NCBI GenBank assembly: GCA_965219565.1
Contig: OZ244780.1
Coordinates: forward strand, 1,550,001 to 1,614,000
From: DAOUJI01 sp965219565
Lineage (GTDB): Bacteria > Chloroflexota > Dehalococcoidia > Lucifugimonadales > JAGWBF01
Direction: 5' to 3'
DNA: 64,000 nucleotides
Part shown: piece by piece, positions 8,210 through 15,151 of the stretch
How the letters are laid out: the number at the start of each line of letters is the position of its first letter
Position numbering within the stretch: position 1 is the first letter of the stretch
Notes under the pieces: generated by a model
Databases searched by the model: none
What the model was told of the DNA's origin: nothing
Seen by the model: only the letters and a program-made list of their open reading frames with translations
Translations under genes and position numbers: made by a program

Positions 8210-8660
8210 CGGTCACTCCTCCTCTCTCAAGGCCTCCAAGTTTCCAACGGGGCCAGTCCAAGTCCAGTCCTGCCTCCAGACCTTGGAAGAACCCAACTTC
8301 CAGCTTCGGCTTACCCGAGTGCAGTCCGGAACGTACCCGCAAGTCAAAGTGTTCACTGTTTACCTCCTGTAGGGGGGTGATTTACCCCTGTTTCAGCTTG
8401 CCCACGACCCCACTTGGACTTTTCCAACTGCCTTCATTTCTCTGTACAGCCCAATGACATCACGGATGGGGGCGTCTGCATAAGGGCTTGGAAGACCCCT
8501 CATGTGAGTACACCTCCAGGGGCGCACATGTGAGCACACCTTCAGGAGCGCACATGTGGGTACGCCTCTAAGTAGTTATGCGGGGCGATCCGGCTGTACA
8601 CACTCTTTTGCGAGCGATGCACTCGGATGTATCGCATCAAACGGCAGGGAGGTGAACGAG
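8210..8660. promoter_or_regulatory. Divergent control region before the secretion operon
   Basis: These 450 bp separate the leftward coiled-coil gene from the rightward secretion operon. They contain short repeats of tccaac and ccaagt type around 8230-8440, a small dyad ggggtgatttacccc near 8375-8389, and three 26-bp direct repeats at 8501-8578. No confident -35/-10 pair could be assigned. Confidence 0.5.
8501..8578 (+). repeat. Three 26-bp iteron-like direct repeats
   Basis: Units begin exactly at 8501, 8527 and 8553 with catgtgag or catgtggg, followed by (t/c)acacct or tacgcct. Units one and two share most bases; the third diverges at its end. They sit 83 bp before the first gene of the secretion operon. 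Such arrays are typical of operators or plasmid-type replication iterons. Confidence 0.8.
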
Positions 8661-9260
8661 TTGGCGCTGCAATCGAAACTCCGGTCTTTCAGGCGGTTTA
8701 TTCCCCTGGCAACCGCGCTGCTACTGGCGGCGCTCGTGGCAATCCCGTCCAGCGGGATCGCCCTGGCCCAGACCCCGCCCGGCATCGTCCTGGTCAACGC
8801 CGACCGGGACTTCGTGGAGCGCAAGGGCGGCGGCGAGTTCGTCGCCCGCCCCGTCTTCGACCGGAGGATCGTGGTCCTCCACTACGCCGTCCGCGACGCC
8901 GACACCGGCGACTGGATCAGCGCCGTGTACCGGGTCAGCGGCGGCGAGAAGGAGCGCAGCGACGGCTGGGAGTACTCGTGGGAGTACCCCGCCCTGGACG
9001 AGCAGCCCGACCTCGACCGCGACCGGGCCTACCTGCTGGTCATGCTGGCCCAATCCGAGGACAACCACAGGGGCGACTTCTACGCCGTCGTCCCCATCCA
9101 CGAACCCGGACGCATCTGGGACAAGATTCTGTCCGCGCTCAACCCCGCTAGGTGGGCGAGGGCCTTCGCCGGCTGGGTGATCGAGGGCGTCCACGGGACC
9201 CTCTGCGGCGTCGTGGAGCGAGCCAGCGGCGAGGACGCCGACAACTGCGGGGGCGGGTAG
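8661..9260 (+). CDS. Exported protein, first gene of the type IV secretion operon
   Basis: This 199-residue protein begins with a clear signal peptide: basic residues, then a hydrophobic stretch rich in L and A, with likely cleavage after I-A-L-A-Q. The mature part is acidic with many Trp/Tyr and probably beta-rich; a pair of Cys residues near the C-terminus may form a disulfide. I do not recognise the family. The TTG at 8661 was chosen because agggagg lies 8 bases upstream and it gives a proper signal peptide; the longer frame from 8556 would bury it. It lies 3 bases before the VirB6-like gene, so it is probably an envelope component of the transfer apparatus. Confidence 0.7.
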   Translation: MALQSKLRSFRRFIPLATALLLAALVAIPSSGIALAQTPPGIVLVNADRDFVERKGGGEFVARPVFDRRIVVLHYAVRDADTGDWISAVYRVSGGEKERSDGWEYSWEYPALDEQPDLDRDRAYLLVMLAQSEDNHRGDFYAVVPIHEPGRIWDKILSALNPARWARAFAGWVIEGVHGTLCGVVERASGEDADNCGGG

Positions 9261-9263
9261 CCG

Positions 9264-10238
9264 ATGAGCGACATCCTCACCGGAACTCCCGCCGACCTCA
9301 CCTACGCCCACGAGCTGGTGCGCCAGGCGTGGATGGTCGTCTGGGCAATCACATCCGGCGCCCTGGTGGTCATCCTCGGCTGGATGGGCCTGAGCCTCAT
9401 CGTCTCCGAGCACCTGGGACGCCAGCAGACGGGATGGCGGGAGATGGTCCCCCGCCTCGTGCTCGGCCTCGTCGCCGCCGCGTCGTCCCTGTGGTGGTGC
9501 GCCCTGGTCCTCGACGTTGCCGACGCCGTGTCAGGATTCATAGCCGTCTCCCTGAACGTCACCCCCGGAGACCTGCTCAGGGCTCCCCTCGACACCTTCC
9601 TCACCGCCGTCCAGGCCGGGAGCGTCGGCATGGCGCAACTGCTTGCCCTGCTCTACCTGGTCTACGGCTTCTTCGTCCTCTACGTCATCGTCCAGATGGT
9701 CTTGCGCCTTGCGTTGATAGACATCCTGCTGGCCCTGGCCCCCATCGCGCTGGGGCTGTGGATATTGCCCCACACGGCGGGATGGGGACGCCACTGGCTG
9801 CGCCTGTTCATGACGACGGTGTTCCAGCAGGCCATCCAGCTCATCGCCCTGGCCCTCGGCCTCGGCTTCCTCAACGAGTTCGCTTCGGTCGCCGCCTTCG
9901 AGCCGGTGCAGGACCTGATCTGGAAGCTGCTGATGTCCCTGGCCTTCGTCTACATGGCGACCCGGGTGCCCTCGATGTTGGGCAACTCCGGGACCTTCGA
10001 CTCATGGCTCTCGATGCTCTACTTCGGCATGAACCTGCCCGCTTCGATGATGCGTTCAGCGAAGACCATCGGCCTGATGAGCGGGGCCGCAGGCGGGCCG
10101 GGCGGCATGGCGGTTGGAGCGATTGCGGCCAGCGCAGGGATGTCGGCGGCAGCGAGCGGCCTCAGCTCGGCGGCTTCGATGGCGACCCCATCGGCAGGCG
10201 GAGACGGCGGCGGCGAGCCCAGGAGCAGCGGGGAGTAA
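9264..10238 (+). CDS. VirB6/TrbL-like conjugal transfer membrane protein
   Basis: The 324-residue polytopic protein has about six to seven hydrophobic segments, at roughly residues 20-48, 65-85, 118-150, 152-172, 180-205 and 220-240, followed by a Gly/Ala/Ser-rich soluble tail of about 70 residues. This layout is that of the VirB6/TrbL family, which forms the inner-membrane channel of type IV secretion systems. Its position directly before a pilin-like gene and a VirB4 ATPase supports the call. Assignment rests on topology and context rather than a diagnostic motif. Confidence 0.7.
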   Translation: MSDILTGTPADLTYAHELVRQAWMVVWAITSGALVVILGWMGLSLIVSEHLGRQQTGWREMVPRLVLGLVAAASSLWWCALVLDVADAVSGFIAVSLNVTPGDLLRAPLDTFLTAVQAGSVGMAQLLALLYLVYGFFVLYVIVQMVLRLALIDILLALAPIALGLWILPHTAGWGRHWLRLFMTTVFQQAIQLIALALGLGFLNEFASVAAFEPVQDLIWKLLMSLAFVYMATRVPSMLGNSGTFDSWLSMLYFGMNLPASMMRSAKTIGLMSGAAGGPGGMAVGAIAASAGMSAAASGLSSAASMATPSAGGDGGGEPRSSGE

Positions 10239-10381
10239 CGACGACAACCAACAGGCGCGGACGAGACCCGCGCCGACCAATACCACGACGGAGGAGAAGA
10301 GATGTGCAGGTAACGGAGCTTACGGACTTCGACCGGTAGAGACGAGCGGAAGGCTCGACAAGCAAAGAGGAGAAAGAACGA
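10239..10381. promoter_or_regulatory. Leader upstream of the pilin-like gene
   Basis: The 143-bp gap contains a 7-bp GC hairpin (ggcgcgg with ccgcgcc near 10253-10273) and two Shine-Dalgarno-like blocks. The second, agaggaga, sits 9 bases before the pilin-like ATG. The longer gap and hairpin suggest separate control or RNA processing before the pilin subunit, as is common for abundant components. Confidence 0.35.
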
Positions 10382-10669
10382 ATGGAACAACTGACACAGA
10401 CCATCTCGAACCTGGTGGGCATCCTGCTGGGCGTCGTGGGAGCGATAGGCGTGGGCTTCTTCATCTACGGGGCCTACCTATACCTCACGGCCAGCGGCGC
10501 GCCCCACCAGATGGAGCGCGGCAAGAGCGCAATGATGACCGCCCTGGCGGGCATCGTGCTGGCCCTGGTCGCCTACGGCGTCGTGGAGCTGGTGATGAAC
10601 GCGGTCGTGGACCCGGGAATCGACATCGACGACGTGCTGCCCGACCCCACACCCCCATCGGACAGCTAG
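10382..10669 (+). CDS. VirB2-like pilin subunit
   Basis: The 95-residue protein has two hydrophobic helices (about 8-33 and 50-72) separated by a short polar loop with basic residues, and an acidic Pro/Asp-rich tail. This matches the two-helix hairpin of VirB2/TrbC-type conjugative pilins and the related T4SS pilin-like families of Gram-positive systems. The loop motif A-P-H-Q-M-E-R-G-K and the following helix resemble the K-x-x-x-x-x-A-x-x-G-I pattern common there. It lies between VirB6-like and PrgI-like genes. A second similar protein is encoded at 12406. Confidence 0.7.
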   Translation: MEQLTQTISNLVGILLGVVGAIGVGFFIYGAYLYLTASGAPHQMERGKSAMMTALAGIVLALVAYGVVELVMNAVVDPGIDIDDVLPDPTPPSDS

Positions 10670-10696
10670 ACCGGCGTGAGGAGGGAGGAACAGAAC

Positions 10697-12409
10697 ATGA
10701 AAGAACACGAGGTACCGACCCACGTCCAGGCCGAGGACCGGGTCCTATTGGGATTCACCTTCCCGCAGATCGTGGCGGTGACGGCGGTGTGCGCCCTGTC
10801 CTACGGGGCATACCGCTACGCCCCCGTCGGCCCGTCCGAGGTGCGCATGGCGATAGCCGTCCTCTTTGGGCTGGTCGGCATCGCCATGGTCGTGGGGAAG
10901 ATAGGCGGTCGGCGGCTGCCGTTGGTGGCCGCCGACCTGCTGAAGTACCGGCTGGGGGCGCAGGTCTACGCCGGGCCGGTGTCCCAGCTGGTGAGAACGG
11001 AGCCGCCAGCGCCGGAGCAGCCGGTGAAGAGCGGCCCAGGCCCGCTGAGCCTGATGGCGAAACGTGCCGGACGCGGCCTGGCAAGGCTGCGCAAGAACAG
11101 GAAGACCCGCAAGAACAAGGAACGCCGCAACGGGCGCATGCGCTGGTTCGGCAAGCGCAGGCAAAAGGACGGGGGGAACCGGCAGGGCCGCGACCACCGG
11201 GCCGAGACCCTTCAGAGCAGACGCAGGAAGCCCCGCGTGGGCTGGATTCCGGTGGTGGCTCTGGCCGTCCTGATGGCGGCCGCGACGGTGCCCCAGGCGG
11301 TGCTGGCCGACGACCACGAGCCCTGGCGGGACGAGATCGACTTCGAGCTGACCGAGCCGGTGGAGGGACGCCGGATATTCGTCGAGGGACTCACCGTCTC
11401 CGGCGACCGGGCCGCCGTCACCCTGCGGGCCGCCACGGAACTGGACATCCGGGTGCGGGCCTTCGGCGGCCCGCAGGGAACCTGGCTGCGCTTCTGGGGG
11501 TCGGCGTCCCTGGCGGAGGGGGAGAGCATCGACTACTCGCTCCCCCTGAACGGACCCGCGCCGTCCTTCACCGTGTCCTGGGAGGACACGCTGGGACAGG
11601 CGGGGGCGCTCACGGTCGAGCAGGAGCGCATCCCGTACCCCCTGCCAGTCGTGGAGGGGGAGCTTTGCGACCTTCGCGTGACCTCCCTGGGCTGGACGCC
11701 CGGCGCGGTCAGCGGCGTCATCGAGTCCGAGTGCGTGACGAGCATCGAGCACCCGGTTGAGCTTCAGATGGTGGCCGGGCACCAGAGCGTCACCGAGACG
11801 GCCCTGATGGACGCCGAGGTGACGGCGATCACGGGGACGCTCTCCGCCGCGATTGGCGCGTCGCAGGCGAGCGAGTCCTTCGTCCCCAACGGAGAGACGA
11901 GCTTCCGGCTCGGTGTGCCTGCGGGCGAGGCCATTCACGCCGTGAGCGTGGACGTGAGCCTGGAGGCGAGCCTCCGCATCCCCATCCCTCCGCTGACCGT
12001 GCTCACCCACCACCCTGAGCGGACGGAGCAGGTCACCAGGACGGTGAACCTCTACCGCCCGGGGGACAGCGACTACGACAGCCAGACGGTGACCGTGACC
12101 AACGAGGACGGGACCACCGAGTCCGCCACCGCAACGGCCTACGCCTACGTCCCCAGCGCCACCATCGCCAGGGAGGTGACGGTGGAGGTCCTGCACCCGG
12201 AACACGTCAAGGCCGAGACGGTGGAGCGAGAGCCGGTCACGAGGACGAGGAGCGAAACGCTGTCTCTGGCGTCCGCCGTGGGATCGGACGATCCCTTCGC
12301 CGTCCTGGTCCTGCCCGAACCCGAGCCCGAGGACCCGCCCGCAGAGCAGGAGCCCGCCGATGGGCTGCGCGGCTGGTTCGACCGGCTCGGATGGGAGTGG
12401 CCCTGGTGA
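10697..12409 (+). CDS. PrgI/VirB3-like protein fused to an exported beta-rich domain
   Basis: The first 90 residues of this 570-residue protein match the PrgI/VirB3 type: V-P-T-H-V-Q-A-E-D-R-V-L-L-G-F-T-F-P-Q followed by two membrane helices (about 20-43 and 52-72). A basic linker (about 90-180) leads into a third hydrophobic helix (about 182-206) ending in a signal-peptidase-like A-V-L-A-D-D. The remaining 360 residues are acidic, Thr/Val-rich and probably beta-sheet. The C-terminal part would thus lie outside the membrane. The internal signal-like segment suggests fusion of two ancestral genes. The start has ggagggagg upstream. It lies between pilin-like genes. Confidence 0.65.
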   Translation: MKEHEVPTHVQAEDRVLLGFTFPQIVAVTAVCALSYGAYRYAPVGPSEVRMAIAVLFGLVGIAMVVGKIGGRRLPLVAADLLKYRLGAQVYAGPVSQLVRTEPPAPEQPVKSGPGPLSLMAKRAGRGLARLRKNRKTRKNKERRNGRMRWFGKRRQKDGGNRQGRDHRAETLQSRRRKPRVGWIPVVALAVLMAAATVPQAVLADDHEPWRDEIDFELTEPVEGRRIFVEGLTVSGDRAAVTLRAATELDIRVRAFGGPQGTWLRFWGSASLAEGESIDYSLPLNGPAPSFTVSWEDTLGQAGALTVEQERIPYPLPVVEGELCDLRVTSLGWTPGAVSGVIESECVTSIEHPVELQMVAGHQSVTETALMDAEVTAITGTLSAAIGASQASESFVPNGETSFRLGVPAGEAIHAVSVDVSLEASLRIPIPPLTVLTHHPERTEQVTRTVNLYRPGDSDYDSQTVTVTNEDGTTESATATAYAYVPSATIAREVTVEVLHPEHVKAETVEREPVTRTRSETLSLASAVGSDDPFAVLVLPEPEPEDPPAEQEPADGLRGWFDRLGWEWPW

Positions 12410-12723
12410 GACGCGCCGCGACCCTGCTGCTACTGACCGGCGCGGCCCTCGTGTTCACGGGGGCTGCGCCGGAGGAGCGCGACACGATGCTGGAACAGTT
12501 CGACCGCGTACTCACGGCGATGGCCTACGCGGGCTCCGGCCTCGCCGTCTTCGCCATCGTCTGGGCCGGTTTCATCCTGATGGCCGAGGGCGGCGATGAG
12601 CGCGGCGGCGGCAGGGCCAAGACCGCCGTCGTCATGGCGGTCGTCGGCCTGGTCCTGGTCCTCACCGCCAAGGGCGTCGCCGCCCTGCTGAAGAGCGGCC
12701 TCGTGGACTTCCCAACCCCCTAG
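12406..12723 (+). CDS. Second VirB2-like pilin subunit
   Basis: This 105-residue protein has a signal-like hydrophobic start, a short acidic stretch and two further hydrophobic helices (about 36-56 and 70-90) around a G-G-D-E-R-G-G-G loop. The layout parallels the pilin-like protein at 10382. The GTG at 12406 overlaps the previous stop (gtga) and has gggag 8 bases upstream; the ATG at 12391 lacks such a signal. It may be a major pilin with the 10382 product as minor partner, or a channel-lining subunit. The assignment is structural and contextual. Confidence 0.6.
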   Translation: MRRAATLLLLTGAALVFTGAAPEERDTMLEQFDRVLTAMAYAGSGLAVFAIVWAGFILMAEGGDERGGGRAKTAVVMAVVGLVLVLTAKGVAALLKSGLVDFPTP

Positions 12724-12742
12724 AGCAGAGGAGAGCACGTTT

Positions 12743-15088
12743 TTGAAAGAGCTAATTCGACAACTGTTGAGACGCGGGGCGCAGAAGCCTTCGGATACGG
12801 ACGGCTCCCCACACGGCAAGGCGGGCAACGAACAGAAGACCGCCCTTCAGCCTATGCCAGCGGAGACCGCCGACCGGCAGGAAACGAAGCAAGGCGAGAC
12901 CGACTCCTCGCCTCGGTCCGATGAGGAGAGAGAACCCGCGCCCAAGCTGCCGCCCGAGCTACCCCTGTTCTTCATGCTCTCGCACCTGGAGGACGACGGT
13001 CCGGTGCGACTGGACGGCGTGAAGCTGGGCGTGTGCGAGGTGATGGGCCTTGAGATCGACGAGCCGAAGCTGGGGGCCTTCGCAGGGGCGCTCAACGCCC
13101 TGGACTTCCCGGCCCAGCTCCTCATCAGACAGCACCCGCCGCGCCTGGGCCGCTTACGGGACAAGCTCAGCGAGGCCCAGCCGGGCGACCTTCCCCCGCA
13201 GACGAAGGCGGCGGCTGAGTCCCTCGGGCGTCTGCTCACCGACCTGGAGAACCGCGACGGCATCCTCGACCGGCGCTTCTACGCCATTTGCGAGTTCGGG
13301 CGCATCGACGACCTGCGGGGCCTGCTGGCGCGGGCCGGTCTTGCCGTCCACCTCCTGAGAGGACGGCAGCTTCGGATGTTCCTCGTATCGGCCGTCCTGG
13401 GCGGCTCCCCCGCCGAGTTCGACGAGGAGGCGACGGTCGAGGTGGAAATTGGACGCCGGGACCTGCGCGTCGGCGGCGGCCTCGTGCGCTCCCTCCACCT
13501 GGGCAAGTGGCCCCGCTCCCTGGCCCCCGGCTTCCTCCAGGGACTCATGGCGGCGGGAGCGCCCATGGACCTGTCCGTCCACGTCGGCCCCATACCCGCG
13601 GAGCAGGCGGCCCGCACCCTTGAGTGGCAGAAGGTGCGCTTCGAGTCGGCCCAGTCCCTCTCATTCAAGCGGGGACGCACCATGTCCCCGGAGGCGGAGA
13701 TCGCCCTGGAGGACATCACCCGGCTCAGGGACGAGGTGCAGCGGGGACGGGAGCGGCTCTTCCACGCTTCGTTGTCCGTGACCCTGCACGCAGAGGACGA
13801 GGCGTCGCTGAGGGACATGACGCAGCGGGCGAAGGCCCACTTCGCCGCAACCCTGGGCAAGCTGGACAACCTGGCCTTCCGCCAGCGCGAGGGACTGCTT
13901 TCGACATTGCCCCTGGCCCTCAACGCCGTCGCCGAGTGGCGCAGCCTGGACACCTCCAGCATCGCCCGGCTCTTCCCCTTCTCGCCGCCCGACCTGGACA
14001 CCCGGAGCGGGACGCTCTACGGCATCGACATGCGGGCCTGCTCCCCCGTGGTCTACGACCCCTGGGACGGCACGCACCTGAACGCCAACACCGCCGTCCT
14101 CGCAAGGTCGGGAAGCGGCAAGTCCTTCGCCACCAAGCTGGGAATGCTGCGGGGCCTTACCAGGGGAGTGACCGCCTACGCCATCGACCCCGAAGGCGAG
14201 TACGCGGACATGGCCCGCGCCGCGGGAGGACGCGTTCTCAGCCCCGGCGTTCCCGGCCAGGGGATGAACCCCTTCGTGATCGAGCGGGGCGATTCCGAGG
14301 AGATGCTCCAGCGCATCGGCAGCCTCAGACGACTCATCGAGGTGATGGTGGGCGAGAGTCTCGGCGCGGAGCGCCGCGCCTCCCTCGACCACGCCCTTGC
14401 GGGCTACTACGCAAAGCCCCGCGAGCGCACCGGCTTCCGTGATTTCTACACATATCTGCGAGAAGACGAGGCGGGTGACGCCGCTCTTGCAAGGCTGCTC
14501 AGGCCCTTTGCCACCGGCAGCCTCCGCCACCTGCTCTCCGACGAGGGAGACGACCTTCTCGGAAACGAGGCCCTGATCACCGTCTTCGACCTGCACCTCT
14601 TGGAGCCGGAGCTGAGGCCCGCCGCCGCGATGGTCTGCACCGAGACGGTGTGGGCCGCCGCCGCCCAGGACCCCAAGCCCCGCCTGCTGGTCGTGGACGA
14701 GGTGTGGAGCATCATGCAGCACCCCGAGGGCGCGGCCTTCATGGTCTCGATGGCGAAGCGCGCAAGGAAGCACCGCCTGGGGTTGCAGTTCATCACCCAG
14801 GACGTGCAGGACCTCCTCTCCGAGGACACCTCACGCACCATCACCGGCCACTCCGGTAGAGCGCTCCTACAGAACGCCGCCTTCAAGCTCCTGCTCCAGC
14901 AGGACGCCGCGGCCATAAGCACCGTGGGCGACGCCTTCGACCTTCCCCAGGACCTTCAACGCTGGCTGCTGTCCTGTCCCAGGGGAGACGGGTTGCTTCT
15001 CGCACGGGGCAACCGCTTCCCCGTGCGCATTGAGGCCACGCCGGAGGAGACGGAGGTCATCGAGTGGAGGCCGGGCCAGCACAGGTAG
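12743..15088 (+). CDS. VirB4-family type IV secretion ATPase
   Basis: The 781-residue protein powers assembly and substrate transfer in type IV secretion. A charged, probably disordered N-terminus of about 70 residues precedes the VirB4 N-terminal domain. Walker A is A-R-S-G-S-G-K-S-F (about 453-461), with the following A-I-D-P-E-G-E-Y strand. Walker B is L-L-V-V-D-E-V-W (about 648-655), followed by Q-F-I-T-Q-D, the usual VirB4 sensor region. The start is TTG with ggagag about 8 bases before it. It lies upstream of the coupling protein in the same operon. Confidence 0.9.
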   Translation: MKELIRQLLRRGAQKPSDTDGSPHGKAGNEQKTALQPMPAETADRQETKQGETDSSPRSDEEREPAPKLPPELPLFFMLSHLEDDGPVRLDGVKLGVCEVMGLEIDEPKLGAFAGALNALDFPAQLLIRQHPPRLGRLRDKLSEAQPGDLPPQTKAAAESLGRLLTDLENRDGILDRRFYAICEFGRIDDLRGLLARAGLAVHLLRGRQLRMFLVSAVLGGSPAEFDEEATVEVEIGRRDLRVGGGLVRSLHLGKWPRSLAPGFLQGLMAAGAPMDLSVHVGPIPAEQAARTLEWQKVRFESAQSLSFKRGRTMSPEAEIALEDITRLRDEVQRGRERLFHASLSVTLHAEDEASLRDMTQRAKAHFAATLGKLDNLAFRQREGLLSTLPLALNAVAEWRSLDTSSIARLFPFSPPDLDTRSGTLYGIDMRACSPVVYDPWDGTHLNANTAVLARSGSGKSFATKLGMLRGLTRGVTAYAIDPEGEYADMARAAGGRVLSPGVPGQGMNPFVIERGDSEEMLQRIGSLRRLIEVMVGESLGAERRASLDHALAGYYAKPRERTGFRDFYTYLREDEAGDAALARLLRPFATGSLRHLLSDEGDDLLGNEALITVFDLHLLEPELRPAAAMVCTETVWAAAAQDPKPRLLVVDEVWSIMQHPEGAAFMVSMAKRARKHRLGLQFITQDVQDLLSEDTSRTITGHSGRALLQNAAFKLLLQQDAAAISTVGDAFDLPQDLQRWLLSCPRGDGLLLARGNRFPVRIEATPEETEVIEWRPGQHR

Positions 15089-15151
15089 CGAACGTGCGGC
15101 CAAAGCAGTCGAGAACGCAAGAGAGAGACCCATAGAGGAAGGAGTAGAGCA

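Noticed and set aside
10114..11760. Long rightward frame across the pilin and PrgI-like genes
   Set aside because: It is a frame shadow with Arg/Gly/Pro-rich translation; the overlapped genes have membrane helices and ribosome-binding sites.
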